DNA of 41,258 nt from assembly GCA_902575965.1 (NCBI GenBank), contig CACGTM010000005.1, positions 17,501 through 58,758 on the forward strand, read 5' to 3'. Below the pieces are notes generated by a model. That model made no database searches, had not been told where the DNA came from, and saw only the letters and a program-made list of their open reading frames with translations. This stretch comes from an uncultured Alphaproteobacteria bacterium (GTDB lineage: Bacteria > Pseudomonadota > Alphaproteobacteria > Rhodospirillales > Rhodospirillaceae). Of the stretch, positions 9,989 to 19,094 are shown one piece after another (position 1 is the stretch's first letter; each line of letters begins with the position of its first letter). The position numbers and the translations under genes are program-made.

Positions 9989-10753
9989 ATGATTAAAAAA
10001 ACTAGAGACTTTTCCCAAAACTCCTCACAAGATAAAGAAGAAGTGTTAAATTTTTCAAATTTATCTAATTATTGGTGGGACGAAAAGGGACCTTTTAAAC
10101 TTCTCCATGAGATTAACCCATTAAGAATTAAATATATTTTAGATAGCTGTAGTAATAATTTTCAAAGAGATTTATCTGATAATAAAGCTTTCACAAATCT
10201 TGATCTATTCGATGTTGGAGCAGGCGGAGGGTTAATCTCTGAACCATTATCTCGTGTAGGTTTTAACGTTACTGGAATAGATCCTTCTGAAAAAAATATT
10301 ACTGTTGCAAGAGATCACTCAAATATAAAAAAATTAGAAATTGATTATATTCAAGGTAGCCCTGAGGATAAGAAATTCGATGGATTATATTTTGATGTGA
10401 TTCTAGCCCTTGAGGTTGTAGAACACGTCTCAAATATGGAGCTATTTGTCAAATCATTGTGTAATAAGCTTAAGCCAGGAGGCATTATTATATTTTCAAC
10501 CATCAATAAAACATTAAAAAGTCTAGTTTTAACCAAATTTACAGCTGAGTATATTCTTTCTTGGGTACCGAAGGGGACCCACGACTGGAATAAATTTATT
10601 AAACCCAGCGAACTTTCTAAAGAAATAAGAAAAAATAACTTAGATATTTGTTCCATTAAAGGGATGCAATTCTCAATAAAGAACTCTACCTGGAATTTGT
10701 GCCAAGATGTATCAATGAACTATTTTATTTCTGCTGTAAAAGAAGGTTTATAA
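9989..10753 (+). CDS. ubiG: ubiquinone biosynthesis O-methyltransferase
   Basis: UbiG carries out the two SAM-dependent O-methylations of ubiquinone synthesis. The 254-residue protein has the family hallmark NYWWDEKGPFKLLHEINPLR (27-46), followed by SAM motif I DVGAGGG (75-81), GIDPS (96-100) and ALEVVEHV. The alphaproteobacterial lysC/ubiG pairing is common. The ATG is preceded by AGGTAG eight bases upstream. The gene ends two bases before the convergent DUF1178 gene, leaving no room for a separate terminator. Confidence 0.95.
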   Translation: MIKKTRDFSQNSSQDKEEVLNFSNLSNYWWDEKGPFKLLHEINPLRIKYILDSCSNNFQRDLSDNKAFTNLDLFDVGAGGGLISEPLSRVGFNVTGIDPSEKNITVARDHSNIKKLEIDYIQGSPEDKKFDGLYFDVILALEVVEHVSNMELFVKSLCNKLKPGGIIIFSTINKTLKSLVLTKFTAEYILSWVPKGTHDWNKFIKPSELSKEIRKNNLDICSIKGMQFSIKNSTWNLCQDVSMNYFISAVKEGL

Positions 10754-10755
10754 TA

Positions 10756-11229
10756 TTATGAAGTTTTTCGCTTTACCCATGGAAGAACAGCTACATCAAT
10801 CCCTTCGTCGACAAGCTCTTCCGCCTCGTCAGCAGTTGCCTTACCGTAAATACCTCTAGCATCAGCTTCACCATAATGTATTTTTCTTGCCTCCTCAGCA
10901 AATTTCTCTCCAACATTCTCAAAATTCTTTTCTATTGTAGCTTGTAACTCATTTAATGCCTCTGTAGTTTTCTTCATTGCTTCTGTCATTTCAACAGTTG
11001 CAGATAATTCTTTAATTTTATTATTACTGGGAATTTTGTTAGCTCTGGTAATATCTTTTTTTACAGACCGTGAAATATTTGGGGCCATTGGTGCTTTCTT
11101 TATCTTAGTGCTGTTGCAAACGGGACAAGATATTTTTCTAGTTTTCCTGAGAAAATCATAAGCTGAGCTATTTTTAAACCAAGACTCAAACTTATGCTCC
11201 TTCTCACATATTAAATCGTAAACAATCAT
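10756..11229 (-). CDS. DUF1178 family protein, putative zinc ribbon
   Basis: The 157-residue protein begins MIVYDLICEKEHKFESWFKN and has CPVC at 35-38. With Cys8 and His12 this could form a zinc ribbon. The middle (about 75-120) is helical and charged. The C-terminus carries the conserved GEADARGIYGKATADEA segment. DUF1178 is a conserved alphaproteobacterial family of unknown function, usually next to the Nit amidohydrolase, as here (61 bases away, same strand). It is tail-to-tail with ubiG. No catalytic role can be read from the sequence. Confidence 0.88.
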   Translation of the reverse strand: MIVYDLICEKEHKFESWFKNSSAYDFLRKTRKISCPVCNSTKIKKAPMAPNISRSVKKDITRANKIPSNNKIKELSATVEMTEAMKKTTEALNELQATIEKNFENVGEKFAEEARKIHYGEADARGIYGKATADEAEELVDEGIDVAVLPWVKRKTS

Positions 11230-11290
11230 CTGTTAGCCCTTTGAAAAAATACTAATCATAATTTAATCTAAAATAGAATGCATATAAAAA

Positions 11291-12121
11291 CTAAAATTCA
11301 TAATTTCTATCATGGGATAATGAAGGAATTTTATTTCTAGCAATATCAGACTTTTCAATATCAATTTCAGCAAAAATTATATCTGAATGAACTCCTGCAT
11401 CTGCTAAAATAACTCCCCAAGGATCAACTATTAAGGAATGACCAAATGTTTGTCTCAGGCCTGGGTGATCACCTACCTGTGCTGGAGCAAAAATAAATGC
11501 CCCTGTTTCAATTGCGCGAGCTCTTAATAGGGTGTGCCAGTGCGCGGTTCCAGTTTCTAAAGTAAAAGCTGATGGGACACAAATCATTTTTGCACCTAAT
11601 TTTGCAATATCTCTATACAAATAAGGAAATCTTAGATCATAGCATATTGTGAGGCCCACATTTCCCCAGGGCGAAGAACTAACTGACAAATGTTTACCTG
11701 GGGTATACGTTGAGCTCTCAAAATATGCCTGACCATTTCCTAAATCAACATCAAACATATGTATTTTATCGTAATGTGAATTTATTTCCCCAGATGAATT
11801 AATTAAATAACTCCGATTGACTATCGAGCCATCATTGAGCAGAATAGTAAGACTTCCACAATTTAGCCAAATAGAATTAACTCTAGCAATATTTTTATAG
11901 GCTTTTAAAGCAATATGGTCATCTTCACTCATTGCAGAGCTCACTATATTTTTCTTACCCCATGCCATCATTGATGAATTTTCAGGAAGAAAAATAAAAT
12001 CAGCTTTTTTATTGATAGCAGAATCTATTAAATTTATAGATACTTCAATGTTCCTAATCATATCATTATTTGAATTAAGTTGAATGCAAGCAGCTTTGAA
12101 TATATTTCTTCTTTTATTCAT
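11291..12121 (-). CDS. carbon-nitrogen hydrolase, Nit-type (deaminated glutathione amidase-like)
   Basis: This 276-residue nitrilase-superfamily enzyme has the Glu-Lys-Cys triad: E47 in FLPENSS, K119 in YDKIHMFDVD, and C160 in LTICYDLRFP. The IHMFDVD and CYDLRFP forms are typical of the Nit1/Nit2 branch, whose known activity is hydrolysis of deaminated glutathione, a repair reaction. In alphaproteobacteria this gene normally lies beside DUF1178, and often near a glutaredoxin gene that is not seen here. The start is ATG, divergent from the TPR/methyltransferase gene. The exact substrate is inferred. Confidence 0.88.
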   Translation of the reverse strand: MNKRRNIFKAACIQLNSNNDMIRNIEVSINLIDSAINKKADFIFLPENSSMMAWGKKNIVSSAMSEDDHIALKAYKNIARVNSIWLNCGSLTILLNDGSIVNRSYLINSSGEINSHYDKIHMFDVDLGNGQAYFESSTYTPGKHLSVSSSPWGNVGLTICYDLRFPYLYRDIAKLGAKMICVPSAFTLETGTAHWHTLLRARAIETGAFIFAPAQVGDHPGLRQTFGHSLIVDPWGVILADAGVHSDIIFAEIDIEKSDIARNKIPSLSHDRNYEF

Positions 12122-12212
12122 AATTATTTTAGCTTTTTCTCTAAATAAATTTATATTATATCTAAACTATATAATTTTACACTTCAAATTTAAATTTAAC
12201 GATAACTCCATT

Positions 12213-12228
12213 AGGGAGATAAAAACTG
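12213..12228 (+). promoter_or_regulatory. ribosome-binding site pointing to a CTG start
   Basis: AGGGAG at 12213-12218 stands seven bases before CTG at 12226-12228. An in-frame TAA at 12220-12222 rules out any start further upstream, and the first ATG or GTG in frame lies nearly 300 bases downstream, after the TPR-coding region. The good Shine-Dalgarno at ideal spacing makes CTG the best initiation codon. Confidence 0.65.
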
Positions 12229-14109
12229 AAACCATCATCATCTGAAATCAAACATTTAGAAAAACTCTATAATGATGGAGAATTAGTTGCTACACTAAAT
12301 AAGGCAAAGCTAATTGAAGATCAATTCCCTCATAATGAAATTATATTAAATTTAATTGGCTCAATCTACTACAGATTAGGAAAGCTCGATGATGCACAGC
12401 TATATTTCGAAAATATCTTAAAATTAAACCCTAATAACCTTCACGCAACAATAAACCTTGCAACGTTATATAATAATAGAGGCAATAAAGAACTTGCACT
12501 CAAATATTTTTCAGTGGCTTGCATTAATGACCCTCATAATAATAAATACCTCAGAAAATTCTTTAAAAGCCTCCAAACAACTTCTTTCAAGAAATATAAT
12601 GAGAATATTGCTAAAGCAATATTAATATTGCTTTCCAAACCAAACCTTTTAAGACCAATTCAACTCTCCTATGCTATTTTCTCACTTTTAAAAAAACATC
12701 CAAAAATTATAGATATATTGAATAATTTTCATAAATTAAATGAAGAACCCTATCAGGAAAATATAATTGAAAAGATTAAAGACATTGAACTGCTTAGGAA
12801 ATACATAGAACTAGCTCCAATCACTGATATACAGTTTGAAACCATAATGTCACGCCTTAGAAGTTTAATTATAAAAAAACAATTAAAAAATTATTCTACT
12901 GATTTAAATCTTACTACCTCCTTATCTATTCAATGTTTTGTAAACGAGTATGTTTTTTATGAGTCAGAGGAAGATACTAGTAACATATTAGAGTTAGAAA
13001 AAAAGATAGAAAAAGAATTTGAGAGTCAAGAAAAATTATATATAAATAATATTATAGCTCTTTCTCTTTTCCGTCCTATTAGCAAGTATAAGTGGGTAGA
13101 AAAAATCGATAGTAAAAATCTAGATGATAGAATAAAAAAATTATTCAAGATACAAATAGAAGAAGTTTTTAAAGAAGCTACTATATCAAAATCAATAAAA
13201 AAAATAAAAATAATATCAAATGACGTTTCTAAATTAGTAAGAAATCAATATGAAGAAAACCCTTACCCAAGATGGATAAAAACTGGCTTTCCAGAAAAAT
13301 CTATTTCTTTAAAAGATCTTAATGAATCTTTAAGTCTGCAAAAAAATAAAAATAAATATCAAAATAAAAAAATTACTAAAGTATTGATAGCTGGATGTGG
13401 TACAGGACAACAGTCAATAGTCTCATCTAAAAGATACAAAAATTCTCAAATAACTGCGATAGACCTCAGTTTAAAGAGCCTTAGTTATGCTATAAGAAAA
13501 ACTAAAGAATATGGTATTAATAACATTAATTATCTACATGGTGATATTTTAGATTTAGAGACGTTAAATGGCAAATTTGACATTATTGAATCAGCTGGTG
13601 TTTTACACCATATGGATGATCCTATAAAAGGATGGAAAAAGTTAATTGATAAACTAGCCCCCAATGGATTAATGATGATAGGTTTATATAGCAAAATAGC
13701 GAGAGAAGACATTAATACTGTCCGAAGCAATATATCTAAAGATAATATCCCAAGTACGCAAAATGGAATTAGAATGTTTCGTGCATTAAAAATAAACAAC
13801 TGGCTTATAAACAACCCATCTATAACAGTAAGTAGAGACTTCTTTACATTAAGCGAATGCAGAGATTTATTTTTTCACGTTAAAGAACACTCATTTGATT
13901 TACTTCAAATTAAAGAGATTCTAGGTAATTTAAACCTAAAATTTCTCGGGTTTGTATCCTATGCAAAACTTAGATCGTTCACAAAAGATTATCCAGAGAG
14001 AAGTTCTTTATACTCTCTAGATTTATGGCATGAGTTCGAACTCAATAACCGTTCAGCATTTTCAGGAATGTATCAGTTCTGGGTTAAAAAAATAATTAGT
14101 GAGAATTAA
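12226..14109 (+). CDS. TPR repeat / class I SAM methyltransferase fusion, CTG start
   Basis: The open frame from CTG 12226 encodes 627 residues. The first 100 or so are tetratricopeptide-like (GSIYYRLGKLDDAQLYFENI, then LYNNRGNKELALKYF). A helical middle follows, then the motif NQYEENPYPRW (about 340-350), and a class I methyltransferase with motif I VLIAGCGTG (386-394), AIDLS (411-415) and SAGVLHHMDDP. The first ATG or GTG would delete the TPR unit (GTG at 12514), so the CTG with AGGGAG upstream is preferred. TPR-methyltransferases with this NPYPRW motif occur in marine alphaproteobacteria; their substrate is unknown to me. The coding is richer in Lys, Asn and Ile than its neighbours. Protein methylation is a guess. 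Confidence 0.78.
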   Translation: MKPSSSEIKHLEKLYNDGELVATLNKAKLIEDQFPHNEIILNLIGSIYYRLGKLDDAQLYFENILKLNPNNLHATINLATLYNNRGNKELALKYFSVACINDPHNNKYLRKFFKSLQTTSFKKYNENIAKAILILLSKPNLLRPIQLSYAIFSLLKKHPKIIDILNNFHKLNEEPYQENIIEKIKDIELLRKYIELAPITDIQFETIMSRLRSLIIKKQLKNYSTDLNLTTSLSIQCFVNEYVFYESEEDTSNILELEKKIEKEFESQEKLYINNIIALSLFRPISKYKWVEKIDSKNLDDRIKKLFKIQIEEVFKEATISKSIKKIKIISNDVSKLVRNQYEENPYPRWIKTGFPEKSISLKDLNESLSLQKNKNKYQNKKITKVLIAGCGTGQQSIVSSKRYKNSQITAIDLSLKSLSYAIRKTKEYGINNINYLHGDILDLETLNGKFDIIESAGVLHHMDDPIKGWKKLIDKLAPNGLMMIGLYSKIAREDINTVRSNISKDNIPSTQNGIRMFRALKINNWLINNPSITVSRDFFTLSECRDLFFHVKEHSFDLLQIKEILGNLNLKFLGFVSYAKLRSFTKDYPERSSLYSLDLWHEFELNNRSAFSGMYQFWVKKIISEN

Positions 14110-14114
14110 CTCTA

Positions 14115-14990
14115 GTGAATCATTTCCCTACTATATTTGACCGAAAAAAAGTAAAGAAAAATCGTAATAGATTCTCTAATAATTTTGAAAATGAAAGTGA
14201 AAAAATAAAGACAATTAGAATAGATTTATGCGACAGATTAAGTGATATAAAGAAAAAATTTAAATCAGCACTTGTTTTGGGTGATTATGCACTTGAAAAT
14301 AAATCGTATTTGAAAAAAAAATATAAAATTAAGAAAATAGTTAGTGGGGATATATCTTATGAAAGGCTAAAAAAATCAATAAATAAAGATTATACAGTTT
14401 GCCTTGATGAAGAATTCCTTCCTTTCAAAGAGAATATATTTGATCTAATTATTGCCAATTTTTGTTTACAATGGACCAATGACTTACCTGGTTCATTAAT
14501 ACAGATTAGAAGACTATTAAAACCAGATGGTTTATTTATTGCAACTCTTCCTGGTGGATCTACTTTGAGCGAATTAAGGGAATCGTTTAATTATGCAGAG
14601 ATGGAAATAAAAGGAGGAATTACTCCTAGGGTTTCTCCTTTTGTTGATATTAAAGACGCTGGAAATCTTTTGATTAGAACTGGGTTTTCCCTTCCAGTCG
14701 CAGAGAAAGATCTTTATACTTTCAATTTTGATAATCTGAAGCTACTGTTCAATACACTAAGATCTTATGGTCAAAGCAATGTTCTTGTTGAGAGGTGTAA
14801 AACGCTTACAACCTTAAATCTATTTAAGAAAGTAGAAGATATTTATCTAGAGAGGTTCGCTCCAACCAATAATCAATTAAAAGTATCCCTTGAGGTAATT
14901 ACTCTTACAGGTTGGTCTCCATCAAGCAACCATCAAAAACCCCTTAGACCTGGCTCTGCCCAGCATTCATTATCTGACTTTGTGAAATAA
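14115..14990 (+). CDS. NDUFAF5/BioC-like methyltransferase-fold protein
   Basis: The 291-residue protein begins at GTG, five bases after the previous stop, with TIFDRKKVKKNRNR, the signature of the bacterial NDUFAF5-like family. NDUFAF5 hydroxylates an arginine of complex I during assembly, while BioC methylates malonyl-ACP. The FDLIIANFCLQWTNDLPGSL block (109-128) and the LKPDGLFIATLPGG block fit both families. SAM motif I is degenerate, ALVLGDYAL (52-60) without the usual GxGxG, which may mean altered cofactor use. It is coupled to the upstream TPR gene. I favour the NDUFAF5-like assignment because of the N-terminus and alphaproteobacterial context. Confidence 0.75.
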   Translation: MNHFPTIFDRKKVKKNRNRFSNNFENESEKIKTIRIDLCDRLSDIKKKFKSALVLGDYALENKSYLKKKYKIKKIVSGDISYERLKKSINKDYTVCLDEEFLPFKENIFDLIIANFCLQWTNDLPGSLIQIRRLLKPDGLFIATLPGGSTLSELRESFNYAEMEIKGGITPRVSPFVDIKDAGNLLIRTGFSLPVAEKDLYTFNFDNLKLLFNTLRSYGQSNVLVERCKTLTTLNLFKKVEDIYLERFAPTNNQLKVSLEVITLTGWSPSSNHQKPLRPGSAQHSLSDFVK

Positions 14991-14998
14991 GAAAATAT

Positions 14999-15712
14999 AT
15001 GAAATTTAAAACTCCACTCATTCAGGGAACACTTATAAAAAGATATAAAAGATTTCTTGCCGATGTAAAACTAAAAAATGGTAAAGTAATTACTGCACAT
15101 TGTGCAAATCCAGGATCAATGCAGACAGTAAACTTAGAAGGCTCCAAGGTTTGGCTATCTCCAGCTAATAATCCTAATAGAAAGCTTAAATATACGTGGG
15201 AGATGATTGAGTTAAATAAATATAAAATTGGAATAAATACTAGTTTGCCAAATAATATTGTTAAAGAAGCAATTATTAGGAATCAAATCCCTGAGCTTAA
15301 CGGGTATAAAAATCTGAAATCAGAAGTAAAGTATGGTAAAAACTCTAGAGTCGATATTTTATTAAGCTCAAATTCTAAACCAGATTGTTATGTAGAAGTA
15401 AAAAATGTTACAATGCGAAGAAATAATAAAGATAATAGTATTGCAGAATTCCCGGACTCAGTGACCGCAAGAGGTAAGAAACACCTTCTTGAATTGACAG
15501 AGATGGTTTCACTTGGCTTTCGTAGTGTAATGTTTTTTCTAATACAAAGAGAGGATTGTGATTACTTTTCTATAGCAAGTGATATTGATCCAGATTACTC
15601 ACAAGCATTTAATCAAGCAATGAACGCCGGAGTTGAGATATTGTGCTACAAATGTAAATTAACTTCACAATCTATTGAAATTATTTCACCAGTCATATAT
15701 TTACAAAAATAA
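14999..15712 (+). CDS. sfsA: SfsA family DNA/RNA nuclease
   Basis: SfsA was named for sugar fermentation stimulation and is now classed as a nucleic-acid-binding nuclease-fold protein. The 237-residue product has the N-terminal OB-like part (LIQGTLIKRYKRFLADV, AHCANPGSMQ at about 35-44) and a C-terminal PD-(D/E)xK-like core with RVDILL and CYVEVKNVTM, where D and E-x-K are candidate metal ligands. Length is normal. It starts eight bases after the preceding stop, and map follows after 44 bases, the usual alphaproteobacterial sfsA-map pair. Confidence 0.93.
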   Translation: MKFKTPLIQGTLIKRYKRFLADVKLKNGKVITAHCANPGSMQTVNLEGSKVWLSPANNPNRKLKYTWEMIELNKYKIGINTSLPNNIVKEAIIRNQIPELNGYKNLKSEVKYGKNSRVDILLSSNSKPDCYVEVKNVTMRRNNKDNSIAEFPDSVTARGKKHLLELTEMVSLGFRSVMFFLIQREDCDYFSIASDIDPDYSQAFNQAMNAGVEILCYKCKLTSQSIEIISPVIYLQK

Positions 15713-15756
15713 ATCAATGAAGAAAGAATACTTTAAATTTAGATAGATAATTAATT

Positions 15757-16548
15757 ATGATTAATAACAAAATTACGATTCACGACGATAAGGGTTTTAA
15801 TTCCATGAGAAAGGCTGGAAGACTAGCTGCAGAAATTCTAGATTTTATTACCCCACTTGTTGTTCCAGGCATTACTACTGAAGAAATTGATAAACTTTGT
15901 TATGACTTTCATATCACTAAAAATGCTACACCTGGACCTCTTGGTTATAGAGGTTTTCCAAAGTCCATTTGCACATCTATTAACCATGTCGTATGCCATG
16001 GTATACCTAGTAATAGAGTTCTTAAAGATGGAGATATAATTAACATTGATGTATCACCTATACTAGATGGCTGGTACGGTGATACTAGTAGGATGTTTTT
16101 TGTTGGAGATGTAAAAATAAAGGGCCAACGGCTGATAAAAGTTACATACGAAGCAATGTTTGAAGGAATTAAAGTAGTTAAGCCTGGAGCAACATTAGGT
16201 GATATAGGTTATGCTATTCAGTCCTATGTTGAGAATAAAGGCTTTTCTGTGGTAAGAGACTTTTGTGGTCATGGCATTGGGCAAACTTTCCATTGCCCAC
16301 CTAATGTGATGCACTATGGTAACAAAGGTGAAGGCTTAGTCCTTAAAGAAGGAATGATTTTCACAATCGAGCCAATGGTAAATTCTGGCAAATATCAAAC
16401 TAAAATACTTGAAGATGGTTGGACAGCTGTTACTAAAGATAGATCCTTATCTGCACAATTTGAGCATACTATTGGGGTTACATCCGAAGGTTTTGAGATT
16501 TTTACACTTTCGCCAAAAGGCTATACACAGCCACCCTATGAAACTTAA
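15757..16548 (+). CDS. map: type I methionine aminopeptidase
   Basis: It removes the initiator methionine from nascent proteins. The 263 residues show all five metal ligands of the pita-bread fold: Asp in NIDVSP, Asp in YGDTSR, His in GHGIGQTFH, Glu in FTIEPM and Glu in AQFEHTIGVT. There is no N-terminal zinc-finger extension, so it is type Ia. The start is ATG. It follows sfsA and precedes purB by 14 bases, so all three are probably cotranscribed. Confidence 0.96.
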   Translation: MINNKITIHDDKGFNSMRKAGRLAAEILDFITPLVVPGITTEEIDKLCYDFHITKNATPGPLGYRGFPKSICTSINHVVCHGIPSNRVLKDGDIINIDVSPILDGWYGDTSRMFFVGDVKIKGQRLIKVTYEAMFEGIKVVKPGATLGDIGYAIQSYVENKGFSVVRDFCGHGIGQTFHCPPNVMHYGNKGEGLVLKEGMIFTIEPMVNSGKYQTKILEDGWTAVTKDRSLSAQFEHTIGVTSEGFEIFTLSPKGYTQPPYET

Positions 16549-16562
16549 TGTGAGTAAATAAA

Positions 16563-17864
16563 ATGATTCCAAGATATGCCCTTCCTGAGATGACAAAAAT
16601 TTGGACAGATGAAAATAAATATAGAATCTGGTTTGAAATTGAAGCCAATGCATGTGATGCACAAGCTGAGTTAGGATTAATACCCTTAGAGGCAGCTAAA
16701 ATAATAAGGGAGAAGGGTCAGTTTGAGGTAGATAGGATAAATAAAATTGAAAAAGAAGTTAAGCATGATGTAATTGCATTTCTTACAAATCTTGCTGAAA
16801 ACATAGGACCAGAAGCAAGATTTGTCCATCAAGGCCTTACCTCTTCTGATATTCTTGATACATGTCTATCTATTCAACTTGTACAATCATCAGATATTCT
16901 TATTGAAGATATAGAAAATCTATTAGCTATTTTAAAAGAGAAATCATTAAAGTATAAAAAAACAATTTGTGTAGGAAGAAGCCACGGTATTCATGCAGAA
17001 CCAACAACTATAGGTCTCAAATTTGCTAGTATGTTTTCTGAGTTTGAGAGAAACTTGAAACGTCTAAAAGAGGCTAAGAATGAAATATCTATATGCGCAC
17101 TTTCGGGAGCTGTTGGAACGTTCGCAAGTATTGACCCTATGGTTGAAGAAAAAGTTGCTAAACGAATGAACCTAAGCACTGAACCAATTTCAACTCAAGT
17201 AATACCTCGAGATAGACATGCTTTCTTTTTTTCTACGCTTGCGGTTATAGCAAGTTCAATAGAAAGAATTGCTGTTGAAATAAGACACCTTCAACGAACG
17301 GAAGTTAGAGAAGCCGAGGAATATTTTGATAGTGGGCAAAAAGGTTCATCAGCGATGCCGCACAAAAGGAACCCTATATTATCAGAAAATCTTACAGGTT
17401 TGGCAAGAATGGTTAGGAGTTATTCTCTTCCAGCACTTGAGAATGTTGCTTTATGGCATGAAAGGGATATCTCTCATTCATCAGTAGAAAGGATGATAGG
17501 CCCAGATGCAACCATTACACTTAACTTTGCTTTGAATCGATTATCTAATCTTATTAAAAGATTAATAATTTATCCAGAAAAAGCTAAATATAATTTAGAC
17601 CTTTTAGGAGGGCTTGTTTTTTCTCAAAGAGTTCTTCTAGCCCTAACTCAGCATGGATTAAGTAGAGAGGATGCATACTCGCTTGTACAGAAAAATGCCA
17701 TGAGAGTATGGGAGACTGGAAAAAGTTTTAAAGAGACTTTATTAGAAGAGCCAAATGTGAGAGAAAAAATCAATGAAGATGAACTTGAAAATATTTTTTC
17801 ATATGACTTTTACCTTAAAAATGTAGATAATATTTTCGAGAAAGTTTTCTGCAAGAAAAAATAG
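16563..17864 (+). CDS. purB: adenylosuccinate lyase
   Basis: PurB acts twice in purine synthesis, cleaving SAICAR to AICAR and adenylosuccinate to AMP, with release of fumarate. The 433-residue protein starts MIPRYALPEM and has the superfamily signature SSAMPHKRNP in the mobile catalytic loop, plus VGRSHGIHAEP with the conserved histidine and TSSDILDTC. It lies upstream of the purC-S-Q-L cluster, separated only by two small genes. It ends four bases before the convergent DUF1476 gene. Confidence 0.96.
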   Translation: MIPRYALPEMTKIWTDENKYRIWFEIEANACDAQAELGLIPLEAAKIIREKGQFEVDRINKIEKEVKHDVIAFLTNLAENIGPEARFVHQGLTSSDILDTCLSIQLVQSSDILIEDIENLLAILKEKSLKYKKTICVGRSHGIHAEPTTIGLKFASMFSEFERNLKRLKEAKNEISICALSGAVGTFASIDPMVEEKVAKRMNLSTEPISTQVIPRDRHAFFFSTLAVIASSIERIAVEIRHLQRTEVREAEEYFDSGQKGSSAMPHKRNPILSENLTGLARMVRSYSLPALENVALWHERDISHSSVERMIGPDATITLNFALNRLSNLIKRLIIYPEKAKYNLDLLGGLVFSQRVLLALTQHGLSREDAYSLVQKNAMRVWETGKSFKETLLEEPNVREKINEDELENIFSYDFYLKNVDNIFEKVFCKKK

Positions 17865-17868
17865 TTTC

Positions 17869-18192
17869 TTATTCCTCTTCTATTTGTTTTTTTGCCTCAC
17901 TAAAAAAAAGATTTAACTTTTCTTTCATTTCTGATACTTCCACGCTAAGTCCCTTAGAGGAAAAATCACTTAATGCTTGATCAAGCATATCTTGATCGCC
18001 TGGTTTTTTAAAGTTAGATTGTGCTATATGTCGGATATACTCCTCAGCTTCTGCCCCTTCAAGCCCCTGAATCTCAGCCAACCATGCACCGAAAAGCTTA
18101 TCTCTTCTTGACAAAACCCTAAATTCTAGGTCTTTATCAAGCTCATATTTTTTTTCGAAACCCTTTTTGCGATCCTCAAATACTTCATTCAT
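17869..18192 (-). CDS. DUF1476 / zeta-type inhibitor of F1-ATPase
   Basis: This 107-residue, mostly helical protein belongs to DUF1476, the alphaproteobacterial zeta family. In Paracoccus denitrificans a member blocks ATP hydrolysis by F1-ATPase. Family landmarks are FEDRKKGFEKKYELDKDLEF (the inhibitory N-terminal region), RRDKLFGAWLAEIQGL, and AEEYIRHIAQSNFKKPGD. The protein is highly charged, cytoplasmic and lacks cysteine. It is divergent from the NRDE gene and convergent with purB. Location between purB and purC is standard for the class. Confidence 0.9.
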   Translation of the reverse strand: MNEVFEDRKKGFEKKYELDKDLEFRVLSRRDKLFGAWLAEIQGLEGAEAEEYIRHIAQSNFKKPGDQDMLDQALSDFSSKGLSVEVSEMKEKLNLFFSEAKKQIEEE

Positions 18193-18300
18193 TTTTTATA
18201 AACCTATCCTATTTGATATAAATTCAATTTAACCTTAGACAAATATTAGTATATAATTATTATTACTTTTTTATGCAATTGATTATTTTCCCAATTCAAA

Positions 18301-19038
18301 ATGTGCACAATTGTTATTGACTTCAATCCTAAAAATGAATGGCCTGTCATAATTGGCGCAAATCGAGATGAAATGATTGATAGGTCATGGGTGCCACCAT
18401 CTAGAAACTGGCCTCAGAAACCATCAATCTTTGGAGGCCTAGATTTAAAGAAGAAAGGTTCATGGTTGTCAGTAAACGACGATGGTGTCATAGCCTCAAT
18501 AGCTAATAAAAACCATACCTTAGGACCACATAAACATAGAAGAAGCCGAGGAGAAATTGTTATAAATGCACTTAAGGAAAAAAACTCTACATTAGCTTCC
18601 AAAGTAATAGAAAATATTAACCCTAAACTATACCAAGACTTTAATCTACTATTAGCAGACAAAAATAATGTTTATATGCTGGAAAATAATTCAAAAACAA
18701 AAAATAAAATTAATAAAAAAATTATCCTTCCTGGAGTCCATATAATTACTTCTAAAAATATTAATGACCTAAAATGTAATAGAATAGCCAAATTCTTACC
18801 ACTATTCCAAAAAGCAGAAAGACCGCAACCCAGTCATAATAACTGGGATAAGTGGATATCATTATTATCAAAAAAGAATGATGAAGATGAAGGTGGTACA
18901 TTTCTGAATATTTATCGCAAATCAGGTTTTGGGACTGTATCAAGCTCTCTAATTGCAATTAATTCTGAGGGGACAGAAATAGTCTGGCTTTACTCAAATA
19001 AACGACCTTCATGTAATAGCTATATAAAAATAATCTAG
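18301..19038 (+). CDS. NRDE family protein (TANGO2 homologue)
   Basis: The 245-residue protein starts MCTIVIDF and contains GANRDEMIDR (about 20-29), the NRDE motif that names the family, followed by GGLDLKKKGSWLSVNDDG. Cys2 is conserved and could become N-terminal after methionine removal. TANGO2-type proteins have been linked to haem trafficking and lipid metabolism, but the biochemical role is unsettled. Length is typical. The start is ATG. It is divergent from the zeta-inhibitor gene and followed by a 140-base spacer with the purC promoter. Confidence 0.88.
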   Translation: MCTIVIDFNPKNEWPVIIGANRDEMIDRSWVPPSRNWPQKPSIFGGLDLKKKGSWLSVNDDGVIASIANKNHTLGPHKHRRSRGEIVINALKEKNSTLASKVIENINPKLYQDFNLLLADKNNVYMLENNSKTKNKINKKIILPGVHIITSKNINDLKCNRIAKFLPLFQKAERPQPSHNNWDKWISLLSKKNDEDEGGTFLNIYRKSGFGTVSSSLIAINSEGTEIVWLYSNKRPSCNSYIKII

Positions 19039-19094
19039 ACTTAAGGAATAATTTATTTTTAAAAAAAGACTTAAATGATTAACATATAAATATT

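Noticed and set aside
12122-12212. Promoter calls in the Nit/TPR-methyltransferase divergent spacer
   Set aside because: A TATAAT exists at 12170-12175 but has no -35 partner, and the spacer is so AT-rich that such matches occur by chance.
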